In this document: positions 1 to 5,542 of the stretch, piece after piece
Position numbering within the stretch: the first letter of the stretch is position 1
Layout of the letters: the number at the start of each line of letters is the position of its first letter
Assembly (NCBI GenBank): GCA_046726955.1
Contig: JBKPBQ010000297.1
Coordinates: forward strand, 1-6,339
Direction of reading: 5' to 3'
DNA from: CAVPGH01 sp046726955
GTDB taxonomy: Bacteria; Acidobacteriota; Vicinamibacteria; Fen-336
DNA length: 6,339 bases
Position numbers and translations under genes: made by a program
Notes under the pieces: generated by a model
Databases searched by the model: none
What the model saw: only the letters and a program-made list of their open reading frames with translations
Told to the model about the DNA's origin: nothing

Positions 1-1789
1 CGTAGACGCCGTACGCGTCGCCCTTGTAGGACCGGTCGTCCCAGCGCAGGCCGCTCGGCGTCTCGTACTCGACCTCGAAGCGGCGGGCGCGCTCGCGACC
101 GCACAGCCGCCGCCCGGCCTCCTTCCACTCCTTGGCGCTCCGGGGCAGCCGACCGACGGACTGCACGAGCTCGTCCCGGAGCTGCCGGGCCGCGCGCTCG
201 AGGAGCCCGCCGACGATCATGCAGGTGCGACTGGCCACGGTGGGGCCGCTGTTCGGCACCTTCCCGGTGTCGGGCGTCTCCACGATCACGTCTCTCTCGG
301 TCACGCCGAGGACGCTCGCGACCATCTGGGCGAAGAGCGTCGTCGTGCCCTGTCCGATCTCCGTGGACGCGGCGAGCACGCGGAGCTCTCCGTCGCGCGT
401 GAGGGAGACCGCGGCCCGGCTCGCGAGGTAGGTCTCGCCGCTCCCGGTGAAGCCCGCCCCGTGGTGGACGAGGGCGAGACCGATCCCCCGCCAGGTCCGG
501 TTCTTCCCCTTGTTCCAGCGCGCGTGCTCGCGGCGCTTGCGCACGTAGTCGCTGCGCTTCACACACTCGTCGAGCGACTCGCGGGCACCGACGCTCTCGT
601 CCAGCACCTGGCCGGTGGACGTGACCGAGCCTTGCTTGAAAGCGTTTCGCCGCCGGAGCGCGACCGAGTCGATCCCGAGCCTTTCCGCGATCCGCTCCAT
701 GTGGAGCTCGGCCGCGAAGAGCGTCTGCGGGGCGCCGAAGCCGCGGAAGGCGCCGTTCGGGGGCGTGTTCGTGGCGAGGACGCGCGAGCGCACGCGCACG
801 TTCGCGCACTCGTAGGGGCCGGTGGCGTGGAGCGTCCCGCGGGAGAGCACGACCGGCGAGAGCGTGACGTACGCCCCACCGTCCATCGCCACCTCGATGT
901 CCTGGGCGACGAGCCGGCCGTCGCCCGTGAGGCCGGTGCGGTGGCGGACGATCGCAGGGTGGCGCTTCGTCGTGGCCGCCATGTCCTCGGCGCGGTCGTA
1001 GACGATCTTGACCGGCTTGCGCGCCTTCCACGCGAGCAGCGCGGCGTGGCCCGCGATCATCGACGGGTACTCCTCCTTGCCTCCGAACCCCCCGCCGGTC
1101 GCGGCCTGCACGACGCGCACGCGCTCGTCGGGAAGGCCGAACATCGTCTTGAGGGCCTTGTGCACGTAGTAGGGGCACTGGAGCGAGCCCATGACCACGA
1201 CCGTCCCGTCGTCCTCGATCCAGGCCGCCATGGCGTTGTTCTCGATATAGGCCTGCTCCTGGTGGGGGACGCGGTACTCACCCTCGACGACGACTTCGGC
1301 CGCGGCCAGGCCCTTCTCGACGTCGCCCTTCTCGATGAGGAACCGCTTGAAGACGTTGTCCGCGCCGTGGAGCGCCTGCTTGCGGGCGAGCGACTCCTCG
1401 AGCGTCAAGACCGCGATCTGCGGCTCGTACTCGACTCGTATGTGGGCGAGGGCCTCGTAGGCGCGCGCGCGCTCGGGGTGGGCGACGAGCGCAATCGGCT
1501 CCATCGCGTGGCGCACCTCGCCGTCGGCGAGCAGCGGCTGGTCCGTTTCCATGAGCGCGACGTGGTTCTGTCCGGGGATGTCCCGGGCGGTAGCGATCAC
1601 GAACTCCTTCCAGGGGAAGGCGGGATCGAAGTCGAGCTTCGTGATCTTCCCGCGCGGGATCGTGGAACGCAGGGTGGCGCCGAAGAGCGTGCCAGCCGGA
1701 AGCGCGTGATCGTCGAGGTATTGCGTCCGGCCGCAGAGCTTCTCCGGTCCCTCGCGGCGCGGTGTCGCCCCTCGGGTCGAAGCCTTCAT
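1..1789 (-). CDS. Xanthine dehydrogenase family protein, molybdopterin-binding large subunit (3' end off the window)
   Basis: Molybdenum hydroxylase catalytic subunit. Such enzymes hydroxylate purines or other N-heterocycles with water as oxygen donor and pass electrons to 2Fe-2S and FAD subunits. 596 codons are visible without interruption, of roughly 700-780 usual for a separate large subunit. Residues about 15-125 form the a/b hammerhead domain (GPEKLCGRTQYLDD at 14-27). The molybdopterin-binding part follows, with HQEQAYIEN at 176-184, GGGFGGKE at 232-239, GAFRGFG at 346-352, EIGQG at 477-481 and SGPTVASRT at 514-522. E239 and R349 align with bovine xanthine oxidase Glu802 and Arg880, the purine-binding pair that aldehyde oxidases lack; Q177 fits Gln767. 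The catalytic base (bovine Glu1261) lies beyond the edge. The ATG at 1789 is 6 bases after the preA stop and has no Shine-Dalgarno, so translation is probably coupled to preA. Substrate is inferred as purine-like; uracil-type or unrelated heterocycle hydroxylation remains possible. Fe-S and FAD partner subunits are not in view. Confidence 0.9.
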   Translation of the reverse strand, partial: MKASTRGATPRREGPEKLCGRTQYLDDHALPAGTLFGATLRSTIPRGKITKLDFDPAFPWKEFVIATARDIPGQNHVALMETDQPLLADGEVRHAMEPIALVAHPERARAYEALAHIRVEYEPQIAVLTLEESLARKQALHGADNVFKRFLIEKGDVEKGLAAAEVVVEGEYRVPHQEQAYIENNAMAAWIEDDGTVVVMGSLQCPYYVHKALKTMFGLPDERVRVVQAATGGGFGGKEEYPSMIAGHAALLAWKARKPVKIVYDRAEDMAATTKRHPAIVRHRTGLTGDGRLVAQDIEVAMDGGAYVTLSPVVLSRGTLHATGPYECANVRVRSRVLATNTPPNGAFRGFGAPQTLFAAELHMERIAERLGIDSVALRRRNAFKQGSVTSTGQVLDESVGARESLDECVKRSDYVRKRREHARWNKGKNRTWRGIGLALVHHGAGFTGSGETYLASRAAVSLTRDGELRVLAASTEIGQGTTTLFAQMVASVLGVTERDVIVETPDTGKVPNSGPTVASRTCMIVGGLLERAARQLRDELVQSVGRLPRSAKEWKEAGRRLCGRERARRFEVEYETPSGLRWDDRSYKGDAYGVY

Positions 1790-1795
1790 CAGAGG

Positions 1796-3082
1796 CTAAT
1801 GGGGATGCCGCTCTCCCGGCAGCTCGCAGGCGATGCCCTTGCCGAGCTTCTCCTGGTACTCGCGCCAGGACTGCGAGGGCCGCCCCGTCTCGACCTTCTT
1901 CATGGAGATGCAGCCGGGGATCGGGCAGACGAGCATGCAGAGGTTGCAGCCCACGCACTTCTCTTCGACGATCTCGGGGACCTTCCCGCCGTTCACGAGC
2001 CGGATGGACTGGTGGGCGCCGTCCTCGCAGGCCACGTAGCAGAGGTGGCAGCCCACGCACTTGGCGTGGTCGATCTCCGCCACGACCTTGAAGTTCAGGT
2101 TCAGGTCGCCCCAGTCGAGGATGCGGGGCAGGCTCAGGCCGCGGAAGTCCGCGATCGTGCGGTAGCCCCGCTCGTCCATCCAGTTCGAGAGCCCGTCCAC
2201 GAGGTCATCGGCGAGGCGGAAGCCGTAGTGCATGATCGCGGTGCAGACTTGGACGCTCGTGGCGCCCAGGAGCAGGAACTCCGCGGCGTCCTGCCAGGTC
2301 GCTATCCCGCCGATGCCGGAGATGGGGACGCCGATCTTCGGGTGCTTGGCGATCGCGGAGACCATGTTGAGGGCGATGGGCTTCACCGCGGGGCCGCAGT
2401 AGCCGCCGTGGGAGGACTTGCCGTCCACGATCGGCCGCGGCTCGAGCGTCTGCAGGTCGATGCCCATGATGCTGTTGATCGTGTTGATGAGGCTCAGGCC
2501 GTCGGCCCCGCCCTCGCAGGCGGCCGCGCCCACGTAGGTCACGTCCGCGACGTTGGGCGTGAGCTTCACGAGCACGGGTGTCCGCGCGACTTCCTTGACC
2601 CAGCCGGTGATCATCTTCGCGTACTCGGGGACCTGCCCCACCGCGGCGCCCATTCCCCGCTCGCTCATGCCGTGCGGGCAGCCGAAGTTCAGCTCGAGCC
2701 CGTCCGCGCCCGAGCCCTCGGCGCGCTTGACGATGTCGTGCCATGCTTCGCGCTTCGATTCCACCATGAGCGAGGCCACGACCGCGTGCTTCGGCCAGCG
2801 CTTCTTCACCTCCGCGATCTCGCGGAAGTTGTCCTCGATCGGCCGGTCGGAGATGAGCTCGATGTTGTTGAAGCCCATCATGCGGACGTTCTGGAGGTCG
2901 ACGCCGCCGTAGCGCGAGGTGGTGTTGACGATCGGCTCGCCGATCGTCTTCCATACGGCGCCTCCCCAGCCCGCGTCGAAGGCCCGGTGGACCTGGTAGG
3001 CGGTGTTGGCGGGCGGCCCCGAGGCCACCCAGAAGGGATTGGGACTCTTGATCCCCGCGCAGTCCGTGCTGAGGTCCGCCAT
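1796..3082 (-). CDS. preA: Dihydropyrimidine dehydrogenase, pyrimidine-reducing subunit PreA
   Basis: Catalytic subunit of bacterial NAD-dependent dihydropyrimidine dehydrogenase. It reduces uracil or thymine to dihydrouracil or dihydrothymine with electrons delivered by PreT; cytoplasmic. 428 residues, close to the roughly 411 of E. coli PreA. Residues 1-300 are a dihydroorotate-dehydrogenase-like FMN barrel: SPNPFWVASGP at 13-23, GWGGAVWKTIG at 38-48, LNFGCPHGMSERG at 131-143, KLTPNVAD at 173-180, GKSSHGGYCG at 221-230 and ISGIGGI at 254-260. C135 matches the catalytic cysteine of mammalian DPD (Cys671). Residues 335-395 carry two 4Fe-4S motifs, C342-C345-C348-C352 and C376-C379-C382-C386, equivalent to the C-terminal clusters of DPD. 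The start is well supported: ATG at 3082 with GGAGG five bases upstream, 11 bases after preT. It ends in TAG and shares its frame with the downstream molybdenum hydroxylase. Confidence 0.97.
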   Translation of the reverse strand: MADLSTDCAGIKSPNPFWVASGPPANTAYQVHRAFDAGWGGAVWKTIGEPIVNTTSRYGGVDLQNVRMMGFNNIELISDRPIEDNFREIAEVKKRWPKHAVVASLMVESKREAWHDIVKRAEGSGADGLELNFGCPHGMSERGMGAAVGQVPEYAKMITGWVKEVARTPVLVKLTPNVADVTYVGAAACEGGADGLSLINTINSIMGIDLQTLEPRPIVDGKSSHGGYCGPAVKPIALNMVSAIAKHPKIGVPISGIGGIATWQDAAEFLLLGATSVQVCTAIMHYGFRLADDLVDGLSNWMDERGYRTIADFRGLSLPRILDWGDLNLNFKVVAEIDHAKCVGCHLCYVACEDGAHQSIRLVNGGKVPEIVEEKCVGCNLCMLVCPIPGCISMKKVETGRPSQSWREYQEKLGKGIACELPGERHPH

Positions 3083-3087
3083 CGCTT

Positions 3088-3092
3088 CCTCC
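3088..3092 (-). promoter_or_regulatory. Ribosome binding site of preA
   Basis: GGAGG read on the minus strand, five bases before the preA ATG at 3082 and lying directly after the preT stop codon (TGA, 3096-3094). It is a near-ideal Shine-Dalgarno and fixes the preA start. It contrasts with the molybdenum hydroxylase start at 1789, which has none. Confidence 0.85.
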
Positions 3093-3093
3093 G

Positions 3094-4443
3094 TCAGCCC
3101 CGCGGCGAGCCGAGGTCACGGTCGATGGCGCGAGCGGCGGCCTTGCCGTCCGCCACCGCGTTGACGACCTCCTTGCCGCCGTTCACGCAGTCGCCCCCCG
3201 CGTAGAAGCCCTTCACGCTCGTGCGTCCCTCCGCGTCCACTTTCACGCGGCCCCGGTCGAGCTCGAGGCCGGGGAAGTTGCGGGAGAGCCAGTCGACGGC
3301 CTTGCTCTGCCCCACCGCGGTGATCGCCATGTCGCAGGGGATCTGGAACTCGCTTCCCGTCACCGGCCTCACGACGTTCCCGCCGCGCCCGTCGGGGACG
3401 ACCTCGGTGCGGACGCACTCGATCGCGATCAAGGCGCCGGCTTCGGCCACGAAGCGGACGGGCATCGCGTAGAAGACGTAGACCGCCCCATCCGACTTGG
3501 CGAGCTCGAACTCGTAGTGGTACGCCGAGACGTCCTCGGGGCCCCGCCGGTAGACGACGATCACGTTCTCCGCGCCCAGGCGCTTGGCCTGCGTCGCGGC
3601 GTCGACGGAGGTGTTGCCCGCGCCGATCACGACCACCGTCCGGCCCACGTCCACCTGCCGGAAGGGCTCGTTCTTGATACGGTCGATGAACCGCAGCGCG
3701 TCCACGACTCCGGGCAGGTTCTCGCCCGGAATGCGGATGGCCTCGGTGGGGCCGAGGCCGATGCCGAGGAAGACGGCTGCCGCGTCCTTCTGCAGGTCCG
3801 CCACCGAGACGTGGTGGCCCACCTCGACGTTCCCGCGGATCTCGACACCGAGCGACCGGACGAGGTCCACCTCTCGCAGCGCGTCGCTCGCCCGCATCTT
3901 GTAGGCGGCGATCCCGTGGGTGTTGAGGCCTCCGGCCACGGCGCGCTTCTCGTAGATGCGGCAGGCGTAGCCCAGCCGCGCCAGCTCCGCCGCGCAGCCG
4001 AAGCTCGCGGGCCCCGCGCCGATGAGCGCGACGCTCTTGCCGTTCGGCGCGCCCGCCTCCAGGACGCGGATGCCGCGGTCCATCACGTAGTCGGTGGCAT
4101 GCCGCTGCAGGGCTCCGATCGTGACCGGCCGCTTGTGCTCCTGGTTGAGGACGCACGCCCCTTCGCAGAGCGCCTCCACCGGGCAGACCCGCGCGCAGGA
4201 GTGGCCGAGGACGTTGGCCTCGAGGATCGTGCGCGCGGACCCCTTCAGGTTCCCGGTCGTGATCTTTCGGATGAAGCCCGGGATGTCGATCGCGGTGGGA
4301 CAGGCCTGGATGCAGGGCGCGTCGTAGCAGAAGAGGCACCGAGAGGCCTCGGCCACTGCCTGGGTCGCCGTGAGCCGCGGGTTGATGTCCGCGAAGTTCT
4401 TCTCGTAGGCGGCATCGTCGAGCTTGGGCGCGACGTTTCTCAC
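3094..4443 (-). CDS. preT: Dihydropyrimidine dehydrogenase, NAD(P)H-oxidising subunit PreT
   Basis: Electron-input subunit: it takes hydride from NAD(P)H on FAD and passes electrons through Fe-S clusters to PreA. 449 residues (E. coli PreT about 412). An N-terminal 4Fe-4S domain of the GltD/DPD type has C36-C39-C44-C48 and C83-C87-C93-C97, plus Q113, which falls exactly where mammalian DPD has the unusual glutamine cluster ligand Gln156 (16 residues after the last cysteine in both). FAD binding: GAGPASFG at 142-149 and the C-terminal GFYAGGDCVNGG at 412-423. NAD(P) binding: VVIGAGNTSVD at 271-281, then VVYRRGPED at 296-304. The arginines do not settle NADH versus NADPH. Start is GTG at 4443; AGGAGG lies only three bases upstream. 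The next in-frame start, GTG at codon 30, would fall just before the first cysteine motif and is unlikely. 34 bases follow the upstream gene and 11 separate it from preA, consistent with an operon and a stoichiometric PreTA complex. Confidence 0.96.
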   Translation of the reverse strand: MRNVAPKLDDAAYEKNFADINPRLTATQAVAEASRCLFCYDAPCIQACPTAIDIPGFIRKITTGNLKGSARTILEANVLGHSCARVCPVEALCEGACVLNQEHKRPVTIGALQRHATDYVMDRGIRVLEAGAPNGKSVALIGAGPASFGCAAELARLGYACRIYEKRAVAGGLNTHGIAAYKMRASDALREVDLVRSLGVEIRGNVEVGHHVSVADLQKDAAAVFLGIGLGPTEAIRIPGENLPGVVDALRFIDRIKNEPFRQVDVGRTVVVIGAGNTSVDAATQAKRLGAENVIVVYRRGPEDVSAYHYEFELAKSDGAVYVFYAMPVRFVAEAGALIAIECVRTEVVPDGRGGNVVRPVTGSEFQIPCDMAITAVGQSKAVDWLSRNFPGLELDRGRVKVDAEGRTSVKGFYAGGDCVNGGKEVVNAVADGKAAARAIDRDLGSPRG

Positions 4444-4444
4444 G

Positions 4445-4470
4445 GTCCTCCTGCCGGCTCCGAGGAGGAC
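4445..4470 (-). promoter_or_regulatory. Perfect 8-bp hairpin containing the preT Shine-Dalgarno
   Basis: On the minus strand GTCCTCCT (4470-4463), a 10-base spacer (4462-4453) and AGGAGGAC (4452-4445) form a perfect 8-bp inverted repeat. The 3' arm includes the preT Shine-Dalgarno AGGAGG, so in the transcript the site would be paired with an anti-Shine-Dalgarno-like arm. The 5' arm begins 7 bases after the stop codon of the upstream gene (TGA, 4480-4478), so a ribosome terminating there would cover it and free the site. This is the geometry of translational coupling. No T-run follows, so it does not look like a terminator. Pairing is seen in the sequence; the regulatory effect is inferred. 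Confidence 0.6.
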
Positions 4471-4477
4471 TCTACCA

Positions 4478-5464
4478 TCACTGGAGCGGAGGACCCATCC
4501 AGCGGAGGACGGCGAGTACGGGCCGGTGGTCGCCGCCGAGCGACGGTCCGACCCAGGACTTCACGCAGAGCCAGCCCGGGCTGGCGAGGACGTGGTCGAT
4601 CCTCACCCCGATGAGCCGCGTGCGCTTGGAGAAGCCGAACCCGAATCCCGCCGTCGAGAAGGCGTCCTGGTAGCCCGACCAGTGCTCGCGGAAGATGGCG
4701 CTCTCCACGGTCATGTTGAAGTCGCCGGTCACGACGCGGGCCGGACCCGGCGACTCGTCCACCCAGTGGCGGGCCAGCTGGGCCTCGATCTCGCGCTGCT
4801 CGTTCTTGGCGCGGAGGACGCTCGCGTCCCGGCCCCGGCTGTCCGAGAGCTCCTCCAGCCCCTCGCGCGGCGTCTCCAGGTGGACGTTGGTGACGAAGAC
4901 CTTGCCCACGGGGGCCGCCACCTCGTGCCGGACGATCAGCCCACTCCCCGCCATCCTCCACACGTCCTCGATGGGCCGGACCTGGGCCTCTCCCATGGGA
5001 TACCGGCTCAGCACGCACGACCCGAGCTGCGAACTCGTATGCCACTCCGCGAGCGGCACGCCGAGGTCCTCTGTGCATTCCTGCAGTGCGACCACGTCGG
5101 GCAAGGACTCCTCGAGGATCGACTGGAAGGCCTTCGCGTCGAAGCGTTCGTCGCCGATGTTGTAGCTCATCACCCGCAGGTCCCGGGTGTCCGACTCCGC
5201 GAAGAACGGGGACCGCAAGGGGACTCGGAAGCCGAGGATCGGAAAGAGAAGCACGAGGCCGAGGGGAACGAGCAGGAGCAGCAGGCGCCGGTCGCGTTTC
5301 TTGAAGAGAGCGGCGCCCGCGAGCAGGGGCCAGGGCAGGGCGAGGACCCAGCGGGGGCCGAAGAGGAGAAGGGTCGACGGCCAGAAGCGGTCGCCCAGCG
5401 GGTAGAGCGCGACGAGGGCGGCGGCGAGCACGATCGCGTAGAGCAGGGAGAGCGCCCGCAGCAT
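4478..5464 (-). CDS. Membrane-anchored endonuclease/exonuclease/phosphatase (EEP) family protein
   Basis: Metal-dependent phosphodiesterase/nuclease fold of the DNase I / exonuclease III / sphingomyelinase superfamily; substrate unknown. 328 residues. Three hydrophobic segments (about 5-23, 31-53, 61-79) precede the domain (about 95-325). The basic loop FKKRDRR at 54-60 between segments 2 and 3 suggests, by the positive-inside rule, that the catalytic domain lies outside the cytoplasmic membrane. Active-site motifs are complete: SYN102, QE129, NVH195, GDFN (D248, N250), DH (D290, H291) and GDH (D312, H313), so it looks active. The architecture resembles YafD-like EEP proteins. An in-frame TAG 12 bases before the ATG rules out a longer start; there is no Shine-Dalgarno, so the message may be leaderless. 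It is the first gene of the leftward cluster. Its role with pyrimidine enzymes is not obvious: it might act on external nucleic acids or nucleotides, or be a chance neighbour. Confidence 0.88.
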   Translation of the reverse strand: MLRALSLLYAIVLAAALVALYPLGDRFWPSTLLLFGPRWVLALPWPLLAGAALFKKRDRRLLLLLVPLGLVLLFPILGFRVPLRSPFFAESDTRDLRVMSYNIGDERFDAKAFQSILEESLPDVVALQECTEDLGVPLAEWHTSSQLGSCVLSRYPMGEAQVRPIEDVWRMAGSGLIVRHEVAAPVGKVFVTNVHLETPREGLEELSDSRGRDASVLRAKNEQREIEAQLARHWVDESPGPARVVTGDFNMTVESAIFREHWSGYQDAFSTAGFGFGFSKRTRLIGVRIDHVLASPGWLCVKSWVGPSLGGDHRPVLAVLRWMGPPLQ

Positions 5465-5485
5465 CGGCCGAGTCTATCCCGGCCG
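5465..5485. repeat. Paired CGGCCG palindromes in the divergent intergenic region
   Basis: CGGCCG occurs at 5465-5470 and again at 5480-5485, separated by 9 bases. Because each copy is itself a palindrome, the pair works both as a direct and as an inverted repeat. It brackets the putative -10 element of the leftward cluster and ends just before the rightward -35 box. It could be an operator for a dimeric regulator, but in DNA this GC-rich such a repeat may be fortuitous. Confidence 0.25.
5471..5476 (-). promoter_or_regulatory. Possible -10 element for a leaderless leftward transcript
   Basis: TAGACT on the minus strand matches four of six positions of TATAAT and ends six bases before the ATG at 5464, which would put transcription start at or next to the start codon. 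This would explain why the gene has no Shine-Dalgarno. No convincing -35 is seen at 16-18 bases, so the call is tentative. Confidence 0.25.
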
Positions 5486-5488
5486 GCG

Positions 5489-5518
5489 TTGACACGCGCG
5501 CGACCGCACGGCTAGCAT
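5489..5518 (+). promoter_or_regulatory. Sigma70-type promoter of the dihydropyrimidinase gene
   Basis: A perfect TTGACA -35 box (5489-5494), an 18-base spacer and TAGCAT (5513-5518; four of six matches to TATAAT, including TA at the start and AT at the end). Transcription would start near 5525, giving a leader of about 18 bases that carries the ribosome binding site. The -10 box is the only A/T-rich spot in this stretch of very GC-rich DNA, which raises confidence. Confidence 0.65.
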
Positions 5519-5533
5519 CCGCGCGTCCCCCCC

Positions 5534-5538
5534 GGAGG
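5534..5538 (+). promoter_or_regulatory. Ribosome binding site of the dihydropyrimidinase gene
   Basis: GGAGG, four bases before the ATG at 5543. Spacing is slightly short but the match is full, and it supports this start over later methionine codons. The protein begins in the usual place for the family, with the first beta strand (LLKNATVV) at residues 5-12. Confidence 0.8.
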
Positions 5539-5542
5539 TCCC

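Noticed and set aside
1..1789. Possible pseudogene or frameshift in the molybdenum subunit, since no closed reading frame spans it
   Set aside because: The frame was read codon by codon from 1789 to 2 and has no stop. It merely lacks a stop because it continues past the left edge.
1278..2060. Minus-strand open frame of 260 codons overlapping the end of preA and the start of the molybdenum subunit
   Set aside because: Out-of-frame shadow, Arg/Pro-rich; the two real genes account for the stretch with conserved motifs on both sides of the junction.
461..3205. A 914-codon open frame on the plus strand across the molybdenum hydroxylase and preA
   Set aside because: It lies in exact antisense register with both genes, which share one frame, so it stays open wherever the real genes avoid TTA, CTA and TCA codons. 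The preA stop TAG reads as CTA (Leu) on this strand, which lets it run through the junction. Its composition (Arg, Ala, Asp, Val, His, Leu) is that of a mirror frame and no motif is recognisable.
4445..4470. Hairpin as an intrinsic terminator after the EEP gene
   Set aside because: No T-run follows on the minus strand; the 3' arm leads directly into the preT start codon and contains its ribosome binding site.
3517..4614. Plus-strand open frame of 365 codons opposite preT
   Set aside because: Same mirror register as preT, with low-complexity Arg/Asp/Ala/Val composition; preT has all its cofactor motifs.
4424..5515. Plus-strand open frame of 363 codons opposite the EEP gene
   Set aside because: Mirror frame of the EEP gene; Glu/Arg/Gly-rich with no domain, while the minus-strand product has a full set of EEP motifs.
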